64,000 nucleotides of DNA from JBOGUF01 sp050696075 (GTDB taxonomy: Bacteria; Chloroflexota; Chloroflexia; Thermomicrobiales; UBA6265). The stretch spans positions 1 to 64,000 of the forward strand of contig JBOGUF010000011.1 of the NCBI GenBank assembly GCA_050696075.1, in the 5' to 3' direction. Positions 8,091 through 15,930 of the stretch are shown here, one piece after another. How positions within the stretch are numbered: the first letter of the stretch is position 1; each line of letters starts with the position of its first letter. The translations under genes were made by a program, and so were the position numbers. The notes below the pieces were generated by a model. It searched no databases, was not told the origin of the DNA, and saw only the letters and a list, made by a program, of their open reading frames with translations.

Positions 8091-9722
8091 GTGGAACTCG
8101 AACTGAGACAGCTCTTTGGGTACATGCGCCGTTGGTGGTGGCTGCTGATCCTGCTGCCGGTCATCGCCGCCGCCGCCGCCTATGTCACCAGCTCGCGCCA
8201 ACCCGACATGTTCCGGGCGACCGCGACCCTGTTCGTGCAGCCCTCCAGCCAAACCGCGGACGCCTACACCATCGTCTTTGCCGGTCAAAGCCTGGCGGCG
8301 ACCTACCAGGAACTGGTCGACACCGACCCGATCCTGGCGCCGGTCGAGGACCAGTTCGGCCCGCTCGACGGCCATGTCTCCGCCGGCGCCGTGTCCGGCA
8401 CGCAGCTTCTGCGCGTCTCCGCCACGGATACCGATCCGGAGCGGGCCGCCGCGATCGCCAACGCCGTCGCCAATCAATTTGTGACCTTCATCTCCCAGCA
8501 GGAAGCCTCCGACACCAGCACCTCGCAATCCGAACTCCGAGAGCGGCTCGACGTGGCGCAACAAGCGTTGGAGTCGACGCGGGAACAGATCCGCGAGCTG
8601 GAGGAGTCAGGCGCGACGGATCAGATAGCACTGAACGAGCTCGATCGCCTCCGCAATCGGCAGGACCAGCAGGACGCCTCGGTGAACGACCTGCTGTTGC
8701 GGATGCGGGAGATGGAACTGGATGCGGCCCTCGCTCAGAACGAGGTCAAGCTCTCGGTGCCCGCCGAGGCGCCGGGCGATGCCTACGCGCCGCGCACCCT
8801 CTTCTTCGCTATCTTCGCCGCATTCCTCGGCGGGCTCTTCGCCGTCGGCGCGGTCGGCCTGATCGAGTACCTCGACAACACCGTCAAGCCGAGACTCGAC
8901 TTCGAGACGGCGTTCGGCGCGCCGCTGCTGAGCGTTCTCGGCGTCGCGCCCAAGGTACACGGCGGCCACGACCAGCTCTTCGTCGTCGAGCGGCCGCACT
9001 CGAACATGGCCGAGGAGATCCGGCTCCTCCGCGCCAACGTCGAATTCGCCGCCGCGACCACCGAGATCTCTTCGCTCGCCATCACCTCGGCCGGACCCGG
9101 CGAAGGCAAAAGCACCATCACCGCCAATCTCGCCGTGGCGATGACCCAGACCGGTTTCTCGGTGGTCATCCTCGACGCGGACCTGCGGCGGCCGAGCCAG
9201 CACCGCATCTTCGGCGTCGGCAACGACCGCGGCCTGACCACGCTGCTGACCCGGCCGAACCACACCTGGGATTGGGCGGCGCTCGACGTTTTGCCCAACC
9301 TCAAGCTCATCCCCAGCGGCCCGGTCCCGCCGAACCCGGCCGACCTGCTCAGCCTGGAGCGCCTGCACCACCTGATCGAGGAGTTGACGCACGCGTTCGA
9401 CGTCGTGCTGATCGACACGCCGCCGGTCCTCGCCGTCAGCGATCCGCTCGTCGTCGCGCCGCACGTCGACGCGGTCTGCCTCGTCGCGCAGTCCGGGCGT
9501 ACCCGCGTCGACGCCCTGCGCCGCGCGTCGGCCTCGCTGCGCCAGGCCTCCGCCCGCATCGTCGGCATCGTCCTCAACCAACAGAGTGGCCGCGACGCCT
9601 CCGGCTACTACTATTACTACGACTACTACAACACGAACACGCCCCGCGATCCCCCCGGCGACGGCGACACCACCCCCGGCCCGGCGCGCTCCCGCGTCCC
9701 GGCCGCGGCGACAAAGCCCTAA
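8091..9722 (+). CDS. Polysaccharide chain-length regulator / BY-type tyrosine kinase
   Basis: This 543-residue protein fuses a Wzz-type membrane domain to a bacterial tyrosine kinase. A membrane segment follows WWWLLILLP near residue 20, a coiled coil spans about 145-210, and a second membrane helix lies near 240-265. The cytoplasmic kinase has Walker A SAGPGEGKST (about 333), Walker A' LDADLRRPS (about 361) and Walker B VLIDTPPV (about 440). Residues 504-514 form a tyrosine cluster (GYYYYYDYY), the autophosphorylation tail of such kinases. The GTG at 8091 is preferred over an upstream start at 8010 because the Wzz domain begins there. It would control export and chain length of the glycan made by the upstream genes, opposed by the phosphatase at 9719-10528. 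Confidence 0.92.
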   Translation: MELELRQLFGYMRRWWWLLILLPVIAAAAAYVTSSRQPDMFRATATLFVQPSSQTADAYTIVFAGQSLAATYQELVDTDPILAPVEDQFGPLDGHVSAGAVSGTQLLRVSATDTDPERAAAIANAVANQFVTFISQQEASDTSTSQSELRERLDVAQQALESTREQIRELEESGATDQIALNELDRLRNRQDQQDASVNDLLLRMREMELDAALAQNEVKLSVPAEAPGDAYAPRTLFFAIFAAFLGGLFAVGAVGLIEYLDNTVKPRLDFETAFGAPLLSVLGVAPKVHGGHDQLFVVERPHSNMAEEIRLLRANVEFAAATTEISSLAITSAGPGEGKSTITANLAVAMTQTGFSVVILDADLRRPSQHRIFGVGNDRGLTTLLTRPNHTWDWAALDVLPNLKLIPSGPVPPNPADLLSLERLHHLIEELTHAFDVVLIDTPPVLAVSDPLVVAPHVDAVCLVAQSGRTRVDALRRASASLRQASARIVGIVLNQQSGRDASGYYYYYDYYNTNTPRDPPGDGDTTPGPARSRVPAAATKP

Positions 9723-10528
9723 TCGCGCCGCCGCCCCAGTAATCGGCCGAACGCCCCCAGCCGGTGATCCGCCCGCCGCTTCGGCAGGGGCGCGAGTTCC
9801 GGCAGCGGCGCGTCCGCCAGGAGCGCGCGGGGCACGCCGTCCGTCAGTTGGGCCGCGCGTTCCTCACCGATCAGCTCCCGCAGCCGATGCAGACCCTCGA
9901 CCGCCGTCGTGAACCGCCGTCCGGCCGAGTGCGCGTCGGTCGCCACCAGTTGCGCCGCGCCGGAAAGGATGAGCGTTTCCGCGGTCTGCCGCCCCGCCCG
10001 CCCAAAGAGACCGACGAGGCTGCCGATGGTCACTTGCAGCACGATCCCGCGCGCGGCCATCTCGATCGCCCGCGTGGGGTCTTGTTGGACCGCCAGGTAG
10101 CGTTCCGGGTGAGCCAGCACCGGCCGGTAGCCGTCGAGTTGGAGTGCGAAGAGCGTCTGCTCCGCGTAGTGCGGCCAAGCGCTAAACGGGACCTCCACCA
10201 GCACCGCCCGGCTCCCTGCCATCGTCACCGCCTCCCCATTCGCCAGTCGAGCGGGAAGATGCGGACCGAGCATGATCTCGTACCCCAGCCGCACCTCGAT
10301 CCCCGCCGCCGCGGCGACCGCTTGCACCTCCGCCAGCGCCTCCTCAACCCGCTGCCGGTTGGCGGGAGCCAGGGGATCGCGCAGATGCGGCGTCGCCACC
10401 AGCGTCCTGAACCCGACCTCTCGCGCGCGCGCAATCATCTCGCGGGCGACCTCCATCGAGCCCGCCCCATCGTCGATCCCTGGCAGCAAATGGATGTGCG
10501 TATCGATCACTTCGCCCCCGCGAACCAT
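9719..10528 (-). CDS. PHP-type tyrosine-protein phosphatase (CpsB/YwqE-like)
   Basis: The 269-residue protein starts with IDTHIHLLPGIDDG, the metal-binding PHP motif, and continues with TLVATPHLRDP, PVLAHPERY and LVATDAHSAGRR. All are histidine/aspartate motifs of the CpsB/YwqE manganese-dependent phosphatases that dephosphorylate BY-kinases. It is convergent with the kinase gene and their stop codons overlap by two bases (9720-9721), an unusually tight arrangement for a functional pair. ATG at 10528 or GTG at 10510 could be the start. A much longer in-frame extension upstream runs over the csoR promoter and is rejected. Confidence 0.88.
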   Translation of the reverse strand: MVRGGEVIDTHIHLLPGIDDGAGSMEVAREMIARAREVGFRTLVATPHLRDPLAPANRQRVEEALAEVQAVAAAAGIEVRLGYEIMLGPHLPARLANGEAVTMAGSRAVLVEVPFSAWPHYAEQTLFALQLDGYRPVLAHPERYLAVQQDPTRAIEMAARGIVLQVTIGSLVGLFGRAGRQTAETLILSGAAQLVATDAHSAGRRFTTAVEGLHRLRELIGEERAAQLTDGVPRALLADAPLPELAPLPKRRADHRLGAFGRLLGRRRD

Positions 10529-10540
10529 GATAGACCAGCA

Positions 10541-10640
10541 CCCATCATTTCGAGCGCCCCCGCCGTCATTCCGATCGCCCCCACTGTCATTCCGATCGCG
10601 GAGAGGAATCCACCCGTTCTCGTCACGACGGGACGATCCC
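10541..10640. repeat. Degenerate copy of the GTCATTCCGA dispersed repeat
   Basis: The stretch contains three GTCATTCCGA-like units and the segment GAGGAATC...CACGACGGGACGAT, shared with the hairpin repeat at 53335-53414. It fills the gap between the phosphatase start and the csoR promoter, which begins at the very next base (10641). Confidence 0.55.
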
Positions 10641-10669
10641 TTGCCATACATACCCCAACGGGGTATAAT
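10641..10669 (+). promoter_or_regulatory. csoR promoter with embedded CsoR-type operator
   Basis: TTGCCA (10641-10646) and TATAAT (10664-10669) are spaced by exactly 17 bp, a near-consensus sigma-70 promoter. ATACCCC-AAC-GGGGTAT (10650-10666), a perfect 7-bp-arm palindrome, lies between them. It matches the known TACCCC...GGGGTA class of CsoR operators. Transcription would begin at about 10675-10677, which is the ATG itself. Confidence 0.85.
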
Positions 10670-10675
10670 CCCCTC

Positions 10676-11002
10676 ATGAACACCGACGAGCTGATCCAAT
10701 CCACCGCCACCGAGGACCGCCGTTCGACCTCCTACGCCGACGACAAGGCCAAGATCCTGGCCCGCCTGCGCCGGATCGAAGGGCAGGTGCGCGGCGTCGC
10801 CCGTATGGTCGAAGAGGACAAATACTGCGTCGACGTCCTCACCCAGCTCTCCGCCGCCGTCGCCGGTCTCCGCGCCACCGGCCTCCTCGTCCTCGAGGAC
10901 CACATCCGCGGCTGCGTCATCGGCGCCGACCCCGCCGACCGCGAAGCCACCCTCGACGAACTCATGACCGCCATCGAACGCTTCAACCGCAGCGTCAGCT
11001 AG
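10676..11002 (+). CDS. csoR: CsoR-family metal-sensing repressor (DUF156)
   Basis: This 108-residue all-helical regulator has the RLRRIEGQVRGVARMVEEDKYC core of the family (split at the conserved R/E) and the ligand set C51, H76 and C80 (the HxxxC spacing). In CsoR these three residues bind Cu(I) and release the repressor from DNA. The ATG at 10676 lies 6 bases after the -10 box, so the mRNA is predicted to be leaderless with no ribosome site. A palindromic operator in its promoter implies autorepression. No copper ATPase or chaperone gene is adjacent, so its other targets are elsewhere. The last codons form one arm of a 35-bp direct repeat with 12147-12181. Confidence 0.9.
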   Translation: MNTDELIQSTATEDRRSTSYADDKAKILARLRRIEGQVRGVARMVEEDKYCVDVLTQLSAAVAGLRATGLLVLEDHIRGCVIGADPADREATLDELMTAIERFNRSVS

Positions 11003-11006
11003 GCTA
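10972..11006 (+). repeat. 35-bp direct repeat, copy 1 (end of csoR)
   Basis: This copy encodes IERFNRSVS-stop at the end of csoR. Copy 2 at 12147-12181 encodes IERFNRSVN-stop; 30 of 35 bases match by eye. The two copies frame the decayed cassette between them. Confidence 0.6.
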
Positions 11007-11067
11007 AGGGTGTATCCTATTGGCCGAGCGTGTGAGCATAGAATAAGGCTCCATGCTAGGAGCGGCC

Positions 11068-11526
11068 ATGGCAACGCAACGACTCAGCCTTGAACGTATC
11101 GGCAGCGACGCGTTCGCTTCGGTCCGGGAGTTCCTGGCTCGATTCGGCATCGCCGATCGCGAGGATTAGGGGCCTGTTGAAGAGGACATCCTCAAGGCGA
11201 TCCGCGCGCGTGGATGGGAGCCATTCATCGAGCGCGAGACGGATCCGCCCGGCTGGATAGCCGAGATCACGGAGTGGCGCACGGTCTCTCAGTCGCAGAC
11301 CGCCGTTGCCCACGATGCTGATCGGACAACGGCGCTGCTCCGCGCGTTGCGCATAGCCCTGATGTGGCCAAGCCCCGAGGAATCTGCTCAGGCGTTCGAA
11401 GAACAAACGCGGTCTCTGCTAGGGCTGAGCGCCGACGAGTTCTTGGAGAAGTGGCGCTCCAACGAACTTTCTGCCGACGACCCGCGTGTTGTTCATCTCC
11501 TGATCTCTCGCCCCCTTGGCTGGTAG
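11068..11526 (+). pseudogene. Hypothetical protein gene interrupted by an in-frame TAG
   Basis: Reading from ATG 11068 gives 33 residues, then TAG at 11167-11169, then 118 further residues in the same frame ending at 11526. The continuation has coherent composition: PSPEESAQAFEEQTRSLLG, then LSADEFLEKWRSNEL and DDPRVVHLLISRPLGW. I recall similar small proteins ending 'DDP..V..L...LPL' upstream of the family represented by the next decayed gene, but cannot verify this. The internal stop makes a functional full-length product unlikely. A shorter product from an internal start after the TAG remains possible. Confidence 0.55.
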
Positions 11527-12177
11527 CGGCTATTGGGAGAGCATTCAGCTCTTCCAGGACGCCTTGCAAACGGTCGTCGCTCGTTTTACACCGGCCATAC
11601 GTTTGCGGGAGGGTCCCTTCCCCCGGCCGAGCACCGCGGACGACTCTATCTCAGTCAGTCCAGAGCGCCGCTTGGTCGAACCGGAGCGTATGCGCTCTCG
11701 ATTGCCCCGCGGTTTCGCGTCGAGCCCGCGGCCGAAGGAAGAGATCGGTGGGAGATACGAACCTTCGCCTAGTCCGATCTCCTCTTCCGTGACGATCGCG
11801 AAATCGTCGCCGACCACTGGGACTACGAACCCGCGAGTCTTGGTGCGGTGCGCACGCCACACATGCATCTGGGCAAAGATCTGCCACACGCCGGGTTGCC
11901 GTTCGAAGATCGCGAACGCATCGGTTCACTGGCTGCCGCGCACTTACCAACCGGGATCATCCCGTTTACCCATATCCTCCGTACCGCCATCCGCGATTTC
12001 AGCGTCGGACCTCTCCGGCACCAGCGCGAGCGCCCAGACGACGCACAAGCGGCCGCCAAGCGGAGCTTCGCCGAAGCAGAGTCGGCCCTGCTGGCATCGT
12101 TCGCGTGGTGGCGAGACCAGGAGTTTGAGGATAGACAGGCTAGGAGCATCGAACGTTTCAACAGAAGCGTCAACTAA
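11516..12177 (+). pseudogene. Decayed hypothetical gene with frameshift and in-frame stop
   Basis: Coding-like sequence begins at about 11516 (GYWESIQLFQDALQTVVA). It shifts frame between about 11600 and 11640, continues as RFRVEPAAEGRDRWEIRTFA, meets TAG at 11770, and resumes as SDLLFRDDREIVADHWDYEP. It then reads RTPHMHLGKDLPHAG and HLPTGIIPFTHILRTAIRDF to 12177. The His-rich HMHLG and the LPTG(R/I)xxxxxxxxxLI pattern look like a small uncharacterised family. The last residues IERFNRSVN match the csoR tail at protein and DNA level. Confidence 0.55.
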
Positions 12178-12181
12178 GCTA
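12147..12181 (+). repeat. 35-bp direct repeat, copy 2
   Basis: See 10972-11006. This copy ends the decayed ORF at 12177 and keeps the stop codon plus the following AGCTA. Confidence 0.6.
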
Positions 12182-12234
12182 CAATCAATTCTTGTTCCGG
12201 ATGGGGATAGCGTTGGACTTAGGGGGAAGCGGTT

Positions 12235-12903
12235 GTGGATTTCATGCAACGCGTCGCTCAGATCGACGACGCCTTGGCTCAAGGACGCCTCGCTGAATCC
12301 GCGTGGTATGAGCAGATCCGGGACCTCGTCGAAACCGCATACCTCGCCGAAGAGACGCCCCAGGCACAGTCCGGTCTGGGTGGCGATGCCGCGCACTGGG
12401 AGCGGCGCCGTCGGGTCATCGCCGATACCCTCGATCGGGACGGCACATTGCTCGACGTGGGATGCGCCAACGGCCTCCTGATGGAGACGCTCGTCGAATG
12501 GGCCGGGGAAAGCGGCGTCCGCATCGAGCCATACGGATTGGACATCTCGCCAAAGCTGGCCGCGCTCGCCCGCGCTCGGCTACCGGGATGGGCCGACCGT
12601 ATTTGCGTGGGCAACGTCATCGCCTGGGAGCCGCCAAGACGGTTTGACTACGTGCGGACCGAATTGGTGTGCGTGCCGGACGCGAGACAGCCGGAACTGG
12701 TCGATCGCTTGCTGCAACAGGCGGTTGCGCCCGGTGGGCGTCTCGTGATCTGCGCCTATCGACCACGCGGAGTCAGGGATGCCGCACCGATCGGACCGCT
12801 CCTGCAATCTTGGGGTTTCGCGGTGAGCGGCGAGGCAACCGCAACCGACATCAACGACGGCGGGGCGGCCACTCGCGTCGTCTGGATCGAGGCCGCCCGC
12901 TGA
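12235..12903 (+). CDS. Class I SAM-dependent methyltransferase
   Basis: The 222-residue protein has motif I LLDVGCANGLLMETLVEWAG near residue 75, YGLDISPKLAALARARLP, and a later RTELVCVPD, which fit a Rossmann-fold methyltransferase type 11. The GTG at 12235 follows AGGGGGAAG with good spacing and is preferred over the ATG at 12244. It stands alone between a decayed cassette and a secreted hydrolase, and no substrate can be inferred. Confidence 0.75.
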   Translation: MDFMQRVAQIDDALAQGRLAESAWYEQIRDLVETAYLAEETPQAQSGLGGDAAHWERRRRVIADTLDRDGTLLDVGCANGLLMETLVEWAGESGVRIEPYGLDISPKLAALARARLPGWADRICVGNVIAWEPPRRFDYVRTELVCVPDARQPELVDRLLQQAVAPGGRLVICAYRPRGVRDAAPIGPLLQSWGFAVSGEATATDINDGGAATRVVWIEAAR

Positions 12904-12950
12904 CCGCGCCCAGAAAACACCCGGTCCACCCCTCCTGCGCTCCGTCGTCC

Positions 12951-12978
12951 CTGATCCCCGACTCCTGACTCCTGACCC
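12951..12978. repeat. Degenerate heptamer tandem repeat (CTGACTC type)
   Basis: Four 7-bp units, CTGATCC, CCGACTC, CTGACTC and CTGACCC, lie in the 217-bp gap between the methyltransferase and the metallo-hydrolase. They resemble in length and position the other short tandem repeats of this window. Confidence 0.5.
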
Positions 12979-13120
12979 CTACGAGGGCGGCAACCGGTTC
13001 CAGTCGATGCGCGAACATCCGCCCCAGGAGATTGTTCGTTAGTAAGGTATGCTCCCGCGGGTACCCACGGCCACGGCGGGATCTGTTCGACGTGCGTTGG
13101 ATCGAGGAAGGGGAATCGCC

Positions 13121-14038
13121 ATGCGCCACCCGTTCGCGCTGTTGTCCGTCCTGCTCTTGCTCGTCGCCGTCGCGGTCGCCCCGGCCGCAACGCTCGCCCA
13201 GGACGCCACGCCCGCTCCGCCGACCGAGGAGGTCGTCCAGTTCGCCGACGATACCTACGCCTTCGTCAGCGGCGGCTACGTCTCCCTCTTTATCGTCACC
13301 GACGAGGGAGTGATCGCCACCGACCCCTCTAGCCAGTTCGACACCGAGCGGGCGGCCCGCTACGAGGCGGCCATCGCCTCCGTCACCGACCAACCCGTGC
13401 GCTACCTGGTCTACTCCCACGACCACGCCGACCACGCCACCGGCGGCGACGTCTTCGCCGACACCGCGACGTTCATCTCCCATCGCAACGCCGTCGCCAA
13501 GATCGCCGCCCTCGCCGACCCCCGCACCCCCGTGCCGACCATCGCCTTCGACGACTACCTGATGCTGGAGCTCGGCGGCACCACCATCGAGCTCTACTAC
13601 GCCGGCCGCAACCACTCCGACAACAGCGTCGTCATCCTCAACCCGGCCCAACGCATCCTCTTTGCCGTCGACTTCATCCCGGTCGACTCGCTCCCCTTCC
13701 AAACCCTGCCCGACTTCTACATCGACGAGTGGATCGCCTCGCTGACCTGGATCGAAGAGAACCTCGACTTCGACACCCTCGTCATCGGCCACCCGCCCGT
13801 CTCCGGCACCAAAGCCGACGTCGGCGAGGTCCGGACCTACGTCGAGGACCTGATCGCCGCCGTGCAAGCCGCCCAGGCCGCCGGCCACGCCGACAACTCG
13901 CCCGAGATGGTCGAAGCCGTCCGCGCCGAGCTCGAACCCGCCTACGGCACCTGGGCCAACTTCGAGGAATGGCTCCCCCTCAACATCGAGGGCCTCCTTC
14001 GCATCTGGGCGGAGTCTCCCGCAACCCCAGCCCCTTAA
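13121..14038 (+). CDS. Secreted metallo-beta-lactamase-fold hydrolase
   Basis: This 305-residue protein starts with a signal peptide (residues 1-27, ending ATLAQDATP). It contains the MBL metal motif SHDHADH near residue 100 and further histidines in GRNHSDNSVV and LVIGHPPV, which complete a dinuclear site. The ATG at 13121 is chosen over 13049 because it begins the signal peptide and follows GAGGAAGGGG. Family members act as hydrolases of many substrates, including subclass B3-like lactamases and quorum-lactonases; no specific substrate is evident. It would act outside the cell membrane. Confidence 0.82.
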   Translation: MRHPFALLSVLLLLVAVAVAPAATLAQDATPAPPTEEVVQFADDTYAFVSGGYVSLFIVTDEGVIATDPSSQFDTERAARYEAAIASVTDQPVRYLVYSHDHADHATGGDVFADTATFISHRNAVAKIAALADPRTPVPTIAFDDYLMLELGGTTIELYYAGRNHSDNSVVILNPAQRILFAVDFIPVDSLPFQTLPDFYIDEWIASLTWIEENLDFDTLVIGHPPVSGTKADVGEVRTYVEDLIAAVQAAQAAGHADNSPEMVEAVRAELEPAYGTWANFEEWLPLNIEGLLRIWAESPATPAP

Positions 14039-14091
14039 CGGACGCGCGGGGACGATGCCCCGCTCCGATATATTCGGCACACCCAGCTCGA

Positions 14092-14173
14092 TTGCCAGCC
14101 GGCTTCCAGCCGACGTCCGTCCCTGAGCCCGGACCGCGGTCCAGGGCGGGGTGCGCTGGCCGCATCGGTCCGA
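14092..14173. repeat. Double-hairpin dispersed repeat, copy A
   Basis: Pattern: (G)CCGGCTTCCAGCCGAC, then GTCCGTCCCTGAGCCCGG, a GGACCGCGGTCC palindrome, and CATCGGTCCGA. It aligns along its length with copies at 34580-34680 and 39643-39745. In this copy the central palindrome differs in sequence but not in position. Confidence 0.6.
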
Positions 14174-14251
14174 GTATTGCGGGGAACGCCTACCCAGAAT
14201 CAGAATACCGATCACTCAGATTCGGCGTGGTTGTTTCTTCCGTGGACACCG

Positions 14252-14288
14252 AGTACAGCAATGGAACGAATCGTTCCATTGCTGTACT
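14252..14288. promoter_or_regulatory. 37-bp perfect palindrome
   Basis: The arms AGTACAGCAATGGAACGA and their exact reverse complement flank a single A (14270). The palindrome is AT-richer than its surroundings and ends 72 bp before the start of the broken epoxide hydrolase gene. No T-run follows. It may be an operator for a dimeric regulator or a cruciform element. Together with copy A of the double-hairpin repeat it accounts for the 322-bp gene-free stretch 14039-14360; nothing else was seen there. Confidence 0.6.
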
Positions 14289-14360
14289 ACCAACGGTGGA
14301 ACGGAACCGGCCGTTCATCGATCGAGATGGCTCGGGTAGACCCCGAGAAAGGAGTCCTCG

Positions 14361-15521
14361 TTGGCCGACGTGGCAACCACCAGCACCGGCGCTGGGCGCT
14401 CAAACGCCGACATCCGCCCCTTCCGCATCGACATTCCCCAAGCCGCCCTCGACGACCTCAACGATCGCCTCGCCCGTACCCGCTGGCCCGCGGACCTGCC
14501 CAGCGTCGACTGGAGCCGCGGCGTGCCAACGAGCTATCTCACAGGATTGGCCGACTACTGGCGCACCGGCTACGATTGGCGTGCCTGGGAAGCGAAGCTC
14601 AACGCCTTCCCGCACTTCACCACCGAGATCGATAATCAGACCATCCACGTCATCCACGCGCGCTCGCCCGAGCCCGACGCCCTGCCCGTGATCATCACCC
14701 ACGGCTACCCTAGCTCGATCGTCGAGTTCCTGGAAATCATCGGCCCACTGAGCAACCCCCGCGCCCACGGCGGCGACCCCGCCGACGCCTTCCACGTCGT
14801 CGCCCCGTCCATCCCCGGCTTCGGCTTCTCCGTGCCGGTCCGCGAGACGGGCTGGCAAATGTCGCGCACCTGAGCAACCTTCGCCGAGCTCGCCGGCGTC
14901 GCGCCCGGCAGCGTCGTCGGCGTCCATCTCAACGGGCCGTCGATGTTCCCCTCCGGCGAGCCGCTCGAGGTGCCCGACCTCTCCCCGGCCGACCAGGTCC
15001 GCCTCGACCGGTTCAACGCCTTCCAGGCTGAGGGCATGGGCTACCTCCAAATCCAGTCCACCCGCCCCCAAACCCTCGCCTACGCCCTCACCGACTCCCC
15101 GGTCGCGCAACTCGCCTGGATCGTCGAGAAGTTCCAGGAGTGGACCGACCCCACGGCCGAACTCCCCGAGGACGCCGTCGACCGCGACCAGTTCTTGACC
15201 AACGTCACCCTCTGGTGGCTCAACAGCCTCGGCGCCTCCGCCGCCCACTTCATCTACGAAGGCATGCGCTCCTGGGCGGCCGAGGCCGGCGGCGAGGGCA
15301 GCCAGCACGACGAGGCCGATCCTGCCGGCGGCGCGTCATCCGCGCCGCCGATGGGCGTCGCCGTCTTCGCCGGTGACAACAGCATCCGTAGCTTGGTCGA
15401 GGAATACGCGTCCACCATCGTCCACTGGTCGGAGTTCGACCGCGGCGGCCACTTCGCCGCCATGGAGACACCTGACCTCCTCACCGGCGACATTCGCGGC
15501 TTCTTCCGCCGTGTCCGCTGA
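14361..15521 (+). pseudogene. Epoxide hydrolase-like alpha/beta-hydrolase, inactivated
   Basis: Translation from TTG 14361 (after GAAAGGAG) gives the typical EHN domain: FRIDIPQAALDDLNDRLART, LPVIITHGYPSS and the oxyanion HGYP. The frame then hits TGA at 14871-14873. The same frame resumes at once as ATFAELAGVAPGSVVGVHLN and runs to 15521, with the cap domain and a C-terminal GGHFAAMETPDLL that carries the catalytic His. Family proteins have a segment of roughly 25-30 residues between TFAEL and the VVGVHLN stretch, including the nucleophile elbow (GGDWG). That segment is absent here, so both a deletion and a nonsense codon are present and the enzyme cannot be active. Confidence 0.8.
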
Positions 15522-15930
15522 CGATCGCGCGCCCTCGCGAACGGCATCCGAAAATACGTCATTCAACGGAAGCGCCGGCGCCAACCCCGACTTTACACTC
15601 TGCCGAGGGCATGGCCAGTCGTTCGCGCATCCGTCTCACAACCGGCGACCTCGCGTGTTTTAGCAAGGGTACGTGTGGATTCTAGGTGTTTGAACGAGAC
15701 GAGGCCCGCTCCCGGCGGCGGGCATCCGCCAAATAGATCGCCACCAGCAGGCGACCAATGACCACACCCGCAATACCCGCGTCGTGCGCTACCGCCACGC
15801 GCTTCAGCGGACGGTAGCCGGCCCTGCACGCGAATGACAACGGATCCGGTGTTCCGCCCGGGGCGAGCGTCGCCCAGTGGCATCCCGACCGCGGCTTCGC
15901 CGCCGCGCACTACTTATAGAAGGAGTCGCC
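15522..15930. other. Intergenic region, no gene recognised
   Basis: This is a 409-bp gap before the MMPL gene. It holds a small GC hairpin near 15707-15723 (GCCCGC...GCGGGC) and a clear AGAAGGAG ribosome site at 15918-15925. Short ORFs on both strands here lack any recognisable feature. Confidence 0.4.

Noticed and set aside
14871..14873. TGA in the epoxide hydrolase frame as a selenocysteine codon.
   Set aside because: The family has no Cys/Sec at this position, no SECIS-like stem follows, and the nucleophile segment is deleted as well.
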